From: Cheiracanthium punctorium
Lineage: Eukaryota > Arthropoda > Arachnida > Araneae > Cheiracanthiidae
Direction: 5' to 3'
Assembly: GCA_038373885.1 (NCBI GenBank)
Contig: JAWZYV010011616.1
Location: 248,001-312,000 of the forward strand
Length of the DNA: 64,000 nt
The notes beneath the pieces were generated by a model. It was not told where the DNA came from. It ran no database searches and was given only the letters and a program-made list of their open reading frames with translations. Each line of letters begins with the position of its first letter. Within the stretch, counting starts at the first letter, position 1. This document shows positions 1 through 9,477 of the stretch, in pieces. Both the position numbers and the translations under genes were made by a program.

Positions 1-666
1 TCTTCGGAATATCACCCCTTCAAAAAGGGAAGTTCCCGATTGTCAAAAACTAGTGATGAATGTGCTCGCTTACATTAGATGGGGGGGGGGGAGGCATTTT
101 CCGGCTATTTCTGTCTGAACCAATGGATGTGAAGTTTCCTTGGGCCTGGGAGCCAAAGAGTTAAAGCATCCTTTACCTTTGAAAGTGTCTTGTTAGTCTT
201 CATTTATGGATCATAACAGTATTTTACTACTGAGATTGTGATTCGGAATGAAGATTTTATTCGAAAAATTATTTCAAAATGCACTTTTTACTAGTCATTT
301 TTAAATGTTAATGTTTTTTTTTTTTAATTAAGAGATTGCTCTTAAATTTGACATGCAAGATTTTTGTTGGGTCTGAAGAGGATATGTAAGTTTCATTTTT
401 TAAATTTGGTTGTGGGAGCAATGTGGTTGTCATTCCATGAATGTTCATTGAATACTTATATCATCTGGCTAATCACAGATGAATTCAATTTCTTTTGTAT
501 TTGCTTGAGTATTTAAAATGGCTGTCAGTTGAAGGACTTAAATACGGTTTTTCATTTCCAGAGTTCCAGATTTCCCTTTACATATAAACAAACTTTACTT
601 TATTGTATTGGTATCGATTGTACAATTTTGTCATAAAAATATAATGCAATTTGTTTTTTCTTTTAG
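1..666. other. AT-rich DNA without recognised gene; possible transposon edge
   Basis: No convincing coding exon is seen. There is an 11-base G run at 81-91. The segment ending in AAAGAGTTAA near 163 resembles the outer edge of a TTAA-targeting element and may be the right end of one that begins before the window. A GTAAGT donor-like site lies at 387-392 after a pyrimidine-rich stretch, but its upstream reading frames do not make a convincing exon. Confidence 0.3.
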
Positions 667-767
667 TTGCTGTAAGGGAACATCCACTAATAAAGGAAGT
701 AGTGTCGAAAATCGTAGAAGATATAATAAAACTGGCTCAAACATGCTACATTCAGACAGAATTATAA
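667..767 (+). CDS. possible terminal coding exon, unidentified
   Basis: A pyrimidine tract ending in TTTTCTTTTAG (656-666) makes a good splice acceptor. The reading frame starting two bases into the following segment (codons from 669) stays open for 32 codons to a TAA at 765-767, and an AATAAA lies about 70 bases further on. The predicted peptide begins AVREHPLIKEVVSKIVEDII and has the look of an amphipathic helix. No upstream exon could be assigned, and a second frame is also open across this stretch, so this is a guess from splice signals and composition. I do not recognise the family. Confidence 0.3.
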
Positions 768-1748
768 GAAGAAAAAGCTCCTTGAAAATTCAATTTGCTT
801 GTGTATAATATTTTAAATATTTTAAAAATTGACGAATAAATATTTAAAAAATTGACAATCTTATTTCTTTTGTTTAAGATACCTTAACTCCATTTTCAGA
901 AAACATTCTTTTTTTCTTCTTTCGGCTTTATTGGCATTGATTTATATCATCTAGATTAGGGGAATAAATTAAGGTAAAGTACCAAGAAGGTTTTTTTTTT
1001 TTTTTTCAAATGTTTGTGTGTGCTAAATTAGGTATACGTGACATAATTGCCATCTGCAGTCTAGATTTGATGAAGTATGAAAAGAATAAATAAATAAATC
1101 GTCAAGCCTGTGAGTATTAAAACTTTTAGCAAAGCTGATACGTTAATAGTATGTTAAAAAAAAAAGTATTTACTCTGCAATGCAGTAAATTGATTTATGA
1201 GACATAAATCAATTGATTAATGTAAACTTTGTTTAAAGTTTGCCATTAACTAAAAAGTTCGTAAGTTCCTGAATTTTTAAGAAAATCCTCGCACATTCAT
1301 CTTAATATCAATCTTACAACTGAATACTTTTCTTTTAACATTCCTTTGTTGAAATCTCCTGTGTCTTAAGAGTAAAAATTGATCCATTGGTTGGTAATAT
1401 TTTTAATGTAGTTAAATAATATTATTTTCCAATTTAAAATAGGTATTTTGTATAACAGTGTATAAAATAACTATTTTTTTTACCTATAAAAGCAGTGGGG
1501 AAAATTGAAAAAAAGACTGGGAATTTCATTTCATTAAATGTGTAAAAACCTTGCAATTAGTAGTATAGTGGCAATATACATGCATGCCAAAAGTTTCGGC
1601 TTTGTCATTTTAATTGGAGGAGTGCATTTTATGAACATTATTTTATATGCATACAATAAAAAAAAAATTAAGTACAAAACTTAAAATCTGCATGTGCCTT
1701 ATTTGTAACTACAATTGAAAATAATTTTTTTTATGTCAGTGTGAAAGT
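768..1748. other. AT-rich intergenic DNA
   Basis: Only A/T homopolymer runs and scattered AATAAA motifs are visible. No ORF of coding-like composition was found. Confidence 0.5.
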
Positions 1749-1968
1749 ACATTCTAATAATACACCAACAAAAAGGGCACATTGTATAACAACCAATTCT
1801 ACTGGTTTTTCAGGGAAAGTCCTGGGATTTTGATAAAGAAGTACAAAAATAAATAATAACATTCTAATAATACACCAACAAAAAGGGCACATTGTATAGC
1901 AACCAATTCTACTGGTTTTTCAGGGAAACTCCTGGGATTTTGATAAAGAAATACAAAAATAAATAAAA
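1749..1968. repeat. 110-bp tandem duplication
   Basis: Two adjacent units start at 1749 and 1859 with ACATTCTAATAATACACC and are nearly identical over 110 bases, which points to a fairly recent duplication. Small ORFs on the minus strand here are repeated because the DNA is repeated and are not treated as genes. Confidence 0.85.
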
Positions 1969-2498
1969 AGAGAAGAAAAGAATACAAACACACACAAAAA
2001 AGAGAAATAATAGAAAACGGAAAAACAAATATAACATCAAAACAAATATTTTTTTTTTATTATTTAAAAAAAAAAAAAAACCAAGAACAGGACAGCACAC
2101 ATACATATATATATATAATTTTTTTCATTTTCTCTGAAATTCCTAAGTTTGTTAGAGTTACATATTTTTCCAATTGCAAATTATTTTTTATTTCCAATGG
2201 CAGTAAAAAATATAAAAAAAGTAGCCATTTCCTCAAGAGCTCTCTTACCTCTCAATATTTATAAAATTTTAATAATATAAAACAAGAATTTTTAAAGGTT
2301 ATATGTTTGACATAAAAATTAGATATTGAATAGAATAGAAAATAAATAATGAATAACTTGAACAGAATAGAAAGTAAATAATCAATAACTAATATATATA
2401 TACATAAAATACTTATACATCAGTCAGTATTTAAATGAAAGTTGCACAAACAATGTTGTAATATATTTCTAAATCAGAAGACCGTTTTTAAGAAAATT

Positions 2499-2717
2499 TT
2501 AATAAGCAGCATACAACGTTTTAAGTACGTGTGGAGAACACTGATCTGGACCCAGATTTCGACGATCATTGTACGTGCTTTGTCCGGACATTCTGACGTA
2601 AGCGACACCGTAAATCTGTACGGGATGGTAACGTCCTAGCTGAACGTAGAAATTACGGCTTTTGAACCAGTTTGTGCTACTTGGGATGCATGTTACAAAG
2701 CGTAGTTGAATAAACAT
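2499..2717 (-). CDS. unidentified 72-codon ORF with coding-like composition
   Basis: The frame runs from an ATG at 2717 to a TAA at 2499. It is clearly richer in G+C than the surrounding DNA, and its residue mix (Arg, Tyr, Asn, Gln, Cys, Pro, two Trp-free aromatic clusters) is unlike the Phe/Ile/Lys-rich shadow ORFs nearby. One stretch reads QLGRYHPVQIYGVAYVRMSG. A possible acceptor (CCCAAGTAG) lies inside it, so the true coding part may begin further in. It could be the last exon of a host gene, a processed pseudogene, or the tail of an integrated element or virus. No family is recognised. Confidence 0.3.
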   Translation of the reverse strand: MFIQLRFVTCIPSSTNWFKSRNFYVQLGRYHPVQIYGVAYVRMSGQSTYNDRRNLGPDQCSPHVLKTLYAAY

Positions 2718-3187
2718 ATATTAAAATCAGACTTTCTTATAGTCAAATTTCCTTCCAATGGAAAGAAGCCTGTTTGTTTCCTATTTCTGTAGTTATATTG
2801 AAACTACAGCAAAAAAGAAGGATACTGTGTTATAAATGCATTAAAAAATTAATGCAACACGAAGCTTTATATTAGAAAAATACAAATTACACGTTTTGTA
2901 TCTTAATGATTCCATTGCTTACTTTCTACGAAACAATAAGAAAAAAGGAGGAACACTACATTTTACGATGTTTAAATTATTGGCAGTGGAAAAAGATTAT
3001 TAAATGAGGACTAAATACATCATGTTCATCATCATGGTTATTTGGTTCATCACCATGGTTATTATAAATATGTTATGATACAATACAAGTTTCAGAATAG
3101 TGTGCAGCAAAAACTACTGCTCGGAATAATAAAGACGAAAAAGTAATTTGGTGCAGAAGTTAATTAATCAGCATGAAAAAAAAACAA

Positions 3188-3304
3188 CAACGCATAAGAG
3201 CACCGATTAGAAATGCCATTTTCTTTCAGCACTGACTATGGTAAGTCATACAGGCCGAAACCAGTCTGCTATTTTAGTTTTCTTATTGGTGCTCTTATAC
3301 GTTG
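3188..3304. mobile_element. 117-bp MITE-like inverted repeat element
   Basis: The left end CAACGCATAAGAGCACC and the reverse complement of the right end, CAACGTATAAGAGCACC, form imperfect terminal inverted repeats of about 26 bp. The interior has no coding potential. The superfamily is not determined and no target duplication was identified. Confidence 0.5.
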
Positions 3305-3431
3305 CATTTGATGCTACTAAGTTTTCAAGAAACCATCATGTGAGCATGAGAGAGAAATATCCGTGATAAAGAACGAGTTTTAAGAAATATTTTTTACAAT
3401 GTTTATATGTTAAGACAATATTTCGGTAAAC

Positions 3432-3759
3432 CAGCGTTTCTCAACCTGTGGGCCGTGCCCCCCAAAGGGGGACGCACAGCGTTTGCAGGGGGAAGCGGTA
3501 AAAACCAAAGAGCAAGCAGTGATGCATGTTTTTAAAAAATCATCTTATTTATTCCAATTTTTACTCAAAAATATATCCGTTTTCGCTTAAAATGTTCATT
3601 CAAACTTTATTGATAGCATTATCTTGTAGAAAATTCGACTAAATGTTCATTGTTAAAGATTAAAAAACTGAATGTATGCTGAAAAAGGTGAGGGGGGGGG
3701 CTCCACCGTAAGTTAGCCTATGTGATGGAGGGGCGACGTTAAAAGGTTGAGAACCGCCG
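3432..3759. mobile_element. hAT-type non-autonomous element (MITE)
   Basis: The termini are CAGCGTTTCTCAACC on the left and the reverse complement CGGCGGTTCTCAACC on the right (13 of 15 match). CAGNGTTTCTCAACC is a typical hAT terminus. The 8-bp flanks are CGGTAAAC (3424-3431) and CAGTAAAC (3760-3767), an 8-bp target duplication with one mismatch, as expected for hAT. The interior has a run of pyrimidines and Gs near each end and no transposase frame. Confidence 0.8.
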
Positions 3760-4049
3760 CAGTAAACAGAACGAATAATCCCCTCCCCCATCCGCGGAAA
3801 CACCAACTTCGAAGAGGAGTGACCTGAGTTATGCGTTTCAAGTTGCATTTTTACAGCAATATTTTCGAACTCATAAATTCACCAAACCAGTCAAATCCCT
3901 TTAATACTTTTTCGTATGGAAAATTCATTTATAAAAGTAATTCGCATTTCATGGTTTTTACCAATTCTATACCATTTTATTTTCTGGAAAAAAAAGGAAG
4001 AAAGAAAGAAGGAAAAGTTATTGACTGGGAAGGGAGATGAGTGGGACAA

Positions 4050-4422
4050 ATATGCCTCATTGGTATATTTTCGTGGGACACATGCGTCCCAGTGGTACTG
4101 AAATAATGATTGGAAATGTAATGAAAAGCTAAGTTATTTTTACTCAATTACACATATTTTGCTATAGTAAGAATGTAATTAAAAGTCCTCTAAAATGGCG
4201 GTTAGAGTAAAAGAAACACCCCGCAATGATATTTACAAGAGAAAAATGTATTGGGAAAAGACTGTACAGTAATCTATGGGGAAAATTACTCCGAACTGTC
4301 AGTTATATCGATAAATACGAGCAGAACGTTCATTCTTAAATATTGCAAAGCATATTCATACCCTAAGGTCATTTGAAATTATCTGCGGGACATATATGTC
4401 CCGGTGGTAGCGGAAGAGTTAA
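4050..4422. repeat. repeated GGGAC-N6-GTCCC palindromes, possible decayed TTAA element
   Basis: Three similar palindromic motifs occur at about 4053, 4075 and 4387; the last two are GGGACACATGCGTCCC and GGGACATATATGTCCC, each followed by a GTGGTA-like tail. The last copy continues to GAAGAGTTAA, so a TTAA-flanked end is likely at about 4421. A matching left end was not found. Confidence 0.3.
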
Positions 4423-7079
4423 TCTGCTCATTTCCTTTATATTTCAACATAATGTGAAATGATTCAATACTATATTTGTTTTTTAAAAAAATGAACACAT
4501 ACGTTTTAGAAGACTTACTTTGTTTTAGAATACTTTAATACGGTAGTTGCAGAACGCCGTTTATAGTGCAATGATATGTGCAATGATATGCGGTATTACA
4601 AAATCAATTCTAATCTCTTTAAATGTAATATTTATTTACTTATTTATTCTAAATTTTTCTATAATGCGCATTTTCTGAGCATCTTTTTATAATAACATAT
4701 CATGTTTGTTCTAAGACCCAATACCAAAGAAAGTAAGACTTACCTTTTGGTAAGTGCTACTTTCGCTGCCGTTAGTTAGTAAAAATAACCAACCACATTA
4801 CTTTTAATTAGAAATGTTTACAATAGTCACTGCAGATATTGTTTTATTATATTGGTACAAAAATTGCTCAATGAGTGATTGTTAAACAGTTCAAAATGCT
4901 GGATTACTAAAAATGAACTTAATTAACGACTATTCCTAAAAATCGCCGTAAAAAGTACAAAGCTTACACAAATTAGTAACATAGTCAGAAAATCATTAAT
5001 AATAACAGCAATTAGCTGAAGCGCTTATCTTTTAACGGTTTATCCAGGTGTAATATAAACTCCACTGATTCACAAGAGTGAGATCTCCCTCTTTCATAAC
5101 TTGCTTGACAAGGTATGACGATTGGAATTTTCTATGGTTTCTGAAGTACACATCAATTATACATCAATTATACATTACATGTTCGTTCGTAATTAAAATA
5201 AAAAAACAGAAAATATTCACAAAATACAGAAATTTCATTTTGTCGTTAAGTCGTTAAATTTACCGCCAAGGTCTTCCGTTCAGCCATAGTCCCAGTATGC
5301 CTGGAAAGAGCGAGTTTTGTACAATATGGACAGTAGAGGTTTTTTTTTTTTTTTTTTTTAAATTAACAGCTTGTTGTAAAATATTGCTGCATTTTTTAAT
5401 TGTTGTACAGTATATTGCATTTAACAATGAGCACTGCGAAATTTCTAAATCGTATAAACTGTTATTTATGCACATTTTTTTTTTTTAAATTTCCCAATAC
5501 ATGTAAAATAACACAGCTGTATTTGTATATCATTTAAATTGTTGCTTCTGCATTCATTAAAAAAAGAAGCATTTTTTTTAAATGACTGTAGACTTACTCA
5601 TGTAAAGGAATAAAGTTTCGTAATTAATTAATGAATAACTTTTCTTCAGTTTTATAAATCGTGCCAGTGTTGGTTTAAATAGTGGCTAATAAGATTAGGA
5701 TTTCGTAATTAGAATTCTATCGGAGTTTTAAAATCCATAAAGTTCATTAAATTTGTGCCTTGAAATACTTTATCTTAATTTACTAAACTTTTACTTTGGG
5801 TTTTTGTTTACATCAAATAACTTTTCTTAGCATTAATTAATAAAACTGAAATTTTTCGTCTGCCACCATTTGCCATTGGAAAATTACCATTGGAATCAGT
5901 TTAATTAATATGTATTCTTTCCATGATTAGTTTTGAAATAAAATGCAGGGATTGGTGGCTTCGACGAATTGAGAAATAAAAAGCAAGAACTTTATCGCAA
6001 TTAAAAAAAATGATTACTCGAATTCTTTATAAAATTTAATTTAAAATTTTGCTCCAACCGATTTATCCTCGAGTTTTTGTCTTAGAAAGGTTGTATTTAA
6101 TCTATTTCCCCTTCATGATAATTATATATTTAAATGCAGTCGTTTCTTTCAAGTTTTTCTCTTTTGTTATTAGTAGCAGAGTCGAATTAAAGTTTATTGT
6201 TTCGTGGTACACTTACTGTAATTTCGTTAACATTTTAAAAATAGTACCTTGTGTTAAAAGTAATTATCTTTTTTAAAATTGAAAGAGGCTTTAAAATTTG
6301 ATTTTTTTATAAGGTATTATATCCATGGTAATAACAATAATAATAATAACGATAGAGACACTCTGAATAAATTCCAAATAATAAATTAACTTTAATTGAA
6401 AAGATACAGAATAATCTAATATTTTATTGATTTATCATGTATACAAGCATGTGAAATAGAAATAAGTAGATGAATCTGGTTCGATCCTAAAGTCTGAAGT
6501 TAGAAATAATATGGAAATTAATTTTTTAGAAGAGCAACTACAAACAGTTATAAAATCATTTCTTAGGAACAAAAATGCAACATTCATTCAGGCATTTTCA
6601 TTAGGTTGTCACGTTTCTTAAAATAAATAGTTTATTTTTTTTTTTACTTTTTTAGTAATAATAATTATTTACAGTATTTGGCAGAATATATGAACATTCA
6701 TTATTACCTTAATAATATTATTTAAATGATATGCAGTTCGCTTATTATTTTTATATAACACATAAGAATACATAATTCTCCATAATTCGCGGAGCACATG
6801 TTATCTGTGAACAAGAAGCCTTTTAAAAAGTTTTTTAAAGAAAAAATAATACAGTTTGGTATGTGACTATATTTTGTTAGTATCATTGACAAAGTGTCAA
6901 AAATGTACAACTGAAAACGTAAAACGTTTGTGCTTAGGATGGGATCAAAATTGAATCATAAGCCACTCAAAATAGAATTTAACGAAATAACAACATATTA
7001 TACGAGTGTGGCGTTCAATAAAATTTTTATTTTAAAATATCTAATGGTAGGATACTAAGTGTGAGTGTGTGATTATGGC
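4423..7079. other. AT-rich intergenic DNA
   Basis: Homopolymers and short AT repeats only. ORFs here are short, low-complexity and A/T driven. No splice-bounded coding segment or recognisable transposon was found. Confidence 0.5.
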
Positions 7080-7290
7080 AACACTACACTAGGGTGATCT
7101 GCCAAAGGTGGGGGTGCCTCGGTAGGAGGGTTCTCTAAGGGGTTCTAACGCGTATTCACGTTACATCTGGAGAAAATCTACCAAAACTCCAGACCGTTAG
7201 ATCGACGGCCGCGCGATGGGACCCGAACTCGGGACCTTCACACTTCAGGTGTCTACCATTTTCAGTGACATAACCACTGTGCCATGGTGA
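7080..7290 (-). mobile_element. tRNA-derived SINE, family A
   Basis: Read on the minus strand, the head contains a pol III A-box-like TGGCACAGTGGTTATGTC and a B-box-like GAGTTCGGGTCCC, followed by a body with GGTCTGGAGTTTTGGTAGAT and CGTGAATACGCGTTAG. The body matches copies at 36850-36960, 38640-38815 and 62605-62800, so this is a dispersed family. Internal pol III boxes are characteristic of tRNA-derived SINEs. Confidence 0.75.
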
Positions 7291-7324
7291 GGCTGGTAAG
7301 ATACTAAAATAACGGAATTAAGTA

Positions 7325-7692
7325 TTGATTTAGTTTGTAGATCTAGTTTGTAGATTTCATAACACATTTTCTAGATCTAGTTTGTAAAATTTCATAATAC
7401 ATTCTCTAAATTCAGTTTGCAAGATTTCTCGTGATCTAGCTTGTAGATTTCAGACGGCATTCTCTAGATCCAGTTTGTAGATTTCATAACACATTTTCTA
7501 GATCTAATTTGCAAAATTTCATAATACAGTCTTTAGGTTTTGTTTGTAAGATTTCATAATACATTCTAAAAAAATTCCTAGATTATCAGTGCGCTGTGGT
7601 TCAAGCTAAGTCCTGAAAAAAAATACTAATTTATTATGACGTATACATCAAAATCTAGAGAATGTATTAGGAAATCTTACAAACTAAACCTA
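7325..7692. repeat. minisatellite of about 45-60 bp units with an inverted copy
   Basis: Units built around TAGTTTGTAGATTTCATAA followed by CACATTTTCTAGATC recur at least five times from 7330 to about 7570. An inverted copy (TCTAGAGAATGTATTAGG followed by AAATCTTACAAACTA) lies at about 7655-7690, so the region can fold back on itself. Confidence 0.7.
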
Positions 7693-7694
7693 GA

Positions 7695-7868
7695 GGCTGT
7701 GGTAGCCCAGTGGTTAAGGCGTTGGACTCGTAACCGGAAGGTTGTGGGTACGATACCGGCGTACCACTAAAGACCACCGTGTACATGCGGTGTACATGCA
7801 CGTTCAATCCGTGGTTATCACCTGTTATCACCTTTTTGGGACATTCTGTATAATTGAGGGACTGTATA
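7695..7868 (+). mobile_element. tRNA-derived SINE, family B
   Basis: The head reads GGCTGTGGTAGCCCAGTGG then TTAAGGCGTTGGACTCG, a clear tRNA-like A box and anticodon region, and a degenerate B box GGGTACGATACC follows at the correct distance. The rest (7760-7868) has no similarity to family A. It is not a functional tRNA: the acceptor 3' half is missing and the anticodon stem does not pair well. The solo LTR begins immediately after it. Confidence 0.7.
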
Positions 7869-8097
7869 ATACTGTTACGAATTTTCGGGGCAACCCGCTG
7901 CTCTGGGGCTTAAATTGGTTTAAAATTCGTATTCTACGCTTCAAATAGATTAATTTTGCTTTTTGTTGCATCAAAATCGGCCAATTAGAACCGGAGATAT
8001 GGAGGTTTCGGTTTCCCATTGTTTTTCTATGGGGTTCTAGAAATCTCGAGAAATATTGGTCCTAGGGCTTAGATCTCTTCACATTTGAGGACTTATT

Positions 8098-8365
8098 TTT
8101 GGCGCCAAATTTGGCGATATTTCGCCAAAAGTCGCCAAGCTTGGCGACTTTTTGGTCATTTGGCGCGATTTTCCCAATGGGGCCTGGAAGTTGTTTTTCC
8201 TGCATTAAAAACGCATAATAACCTAACATTTCTCTTCTATGACGTAATCAGAAGTCCCGCTTTATCTGGAATCTTCGAGGAATATACTTTTCTAGAAACT
8301 GCTCGCAGCTTCTGCCTCGGATATATATAAATTCCACCAGCGCGCTGCCCCGACAGTTCAGTGCG
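8098..8365 (+). promoter_or_regulatory. LTR U3 promoter: TTGGCG cluster, heat-shock-like element, TATA box, initiator
   Basis: A cluster of TTGGCG/CGCCAA motifs in both orientations lies at 8098-8167, including the palindrome TTTGGCGCCAAA. TGACGTAA (8240-8247) resembles an ATF/CRE site. GAA-TTC-GAA triplets at 8269-8282 and TTCTAGAA at 8290-8297 resemble heat-shock elements, although one spacing is 3 instead of 2 bases. TATATATAA is at 8322-8330 and an initiator-like TTCAGT at 8357-8362, a normal TATA-to-start distance of about 30 bases. Motif matches are seen in the sequence; activity is inferred. Confidence 0.6.
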
Positions 8366-8683
8366 AGTTGAACGCTCAATGTGTGAAGAGCTCTCAGTAC
8401 GCTTTGTGAATTGATAGTGCTATAGAAGCTGTGTTTTAGCTTGCTTTATGAAGCTGTTTTTAAAGTGCTGTGTGTACATTTTTCATCGCTGAGTCTTGAG
8501 AGACTGTTAGTGTTATTTCTCGTATATTTTCACTGAATTTTTGCCTGTGAATGTGACTTATTTTGTGTGAGAAATACAGCATTTGTGAGAGCTTCTGACC
8601 TAAGCGGATTGTTAAAAGCACGTTACTGCTAGATTGTGCTTGTGAATTGTGTACAGCTGATTGTTCTACGAAGTTCTAGAAGC

Positions 8684-8689
8684 AATAAA
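8684..8689 (+). terminator. LTR polyadenylation signal AATAAA
   Basis: AATAAA lies about 325 bases after the predicted start and about 100 bases before the LTR end, in AAGCAATAAAGTTTGTGTT with a downstream GT-rich stretch, as expected at the R/U5 border. Confidence 0.6.
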
Positions 8690-8869
8690 GTTTGTGTTCC
8701 ATCCTGACAAGTGACTTTTTACTTGAACTTTTTACACCAACTGGACTTTAGAACGACGAACCCCAGGAGTAGCAGAGTAATTCCGCAACAATACGTTGTA
8801 ACCAAATCAATCTGTAATTGTTGAAGTAACATCTGATATATAAAGTGTAAAGTATCGATTAATAGAAAC

Positions 8870-8962
8870 ATGAAAAATCAGCTAAATGATTGCGATGAAG
8901 TAGAAACTTTTCAACTTAACTCATGCGATAGATTAGTGAAGAAATTAAACAAAACAGCAAAG
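8870..8962 (+). CDS. possible first coding exon, unidentified
   Basis: An ATG at 8870 opens 31 codons (MKNQLNDCDEVETFQLNSCD and on to ...NKTAK) ending exactly at AAAG|GTAATTTTTT, a usable splice donor in phase 0. The peptide is acidic/polar and unlike nearby A/T-driven ORFs. It starts 80 bases after the solo LTR ends, so LTR-driven transcription is possible, although the LTR's own polyadenylation site lies between. No downstream exon was found and the family is not recognised. Confidence 0.3.
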
Positions 8963-9477
8963 GTAATTTTTTCCTAATCTTGTTGAATCAACATGCAATT
9001 AAAAGTTTCATTTGATTTTGAAAAGATACTTGCAATTTAGTAACATCAAAAGGATTTAATTTAATGAAAGACTAATTCTTAGTCGAACAATTGAAGACAG
9101 ACAAAAATTGAACTTTGATGTTTGAATGGACAGAAGAAGAATTCCTTTATCACTCTATCACTTCTGCTACTTCTGTCAGCAGAAGTTACATAAGTGTTGT
9201 GATCTACATATGTGTTCTAAATGCGATTTCATTGTAAGCATTGGTTAGAAGTAACAAAATAGTCTCACTTCTGTAACTTCTGTCTACATTCATATAATTT
9301 GTAATAATAATTTTTTTACTGATAATTTTGCAATTTTTTTGCAATTCTTTACTGAAAAAGGATATTTTAATATCTTTTATAAGTAAAACATCATTTCAGA
9401 TGTAGCATATATCCGTAAATCAATAAATTTCAATCCGTAAATTTAAGTGAGAACACACAGAAAGAGGTGGACAAACT

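Larger units (their letters stand above)
7873..8790 (+). mobile_element. solo LTR, probably Ty3/gypsy-type
   Basis: This 918-bp segment starts TGTTACGAATTTTCGGGG and ends TTCCGCAACA, so it has the TG...CA ends (TGTT...AACA) of an LTR. It is flanked on both sides by the same 4-bp ATAC (7869-7872 and 8791-8794), the size of duplication made by many LTR-retroelement integrases. There is no internal region, so this is a solo LTR left by recombination between two LTRs. A U3 promoter and an AATAAA give it U3-R-U5 order on the plus strand. The Ty3/gypsy assignment rests on the 4-bp duplication and the TGTTACG start and is less certain. Confidence 0.85.

Noticed and set aside
7695..7770. Possible functional tRNA gene
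   Set aside because: A and B boxes are present, but the anticodon stem and acceptor 3' half do not fold, so it is a SINE head.
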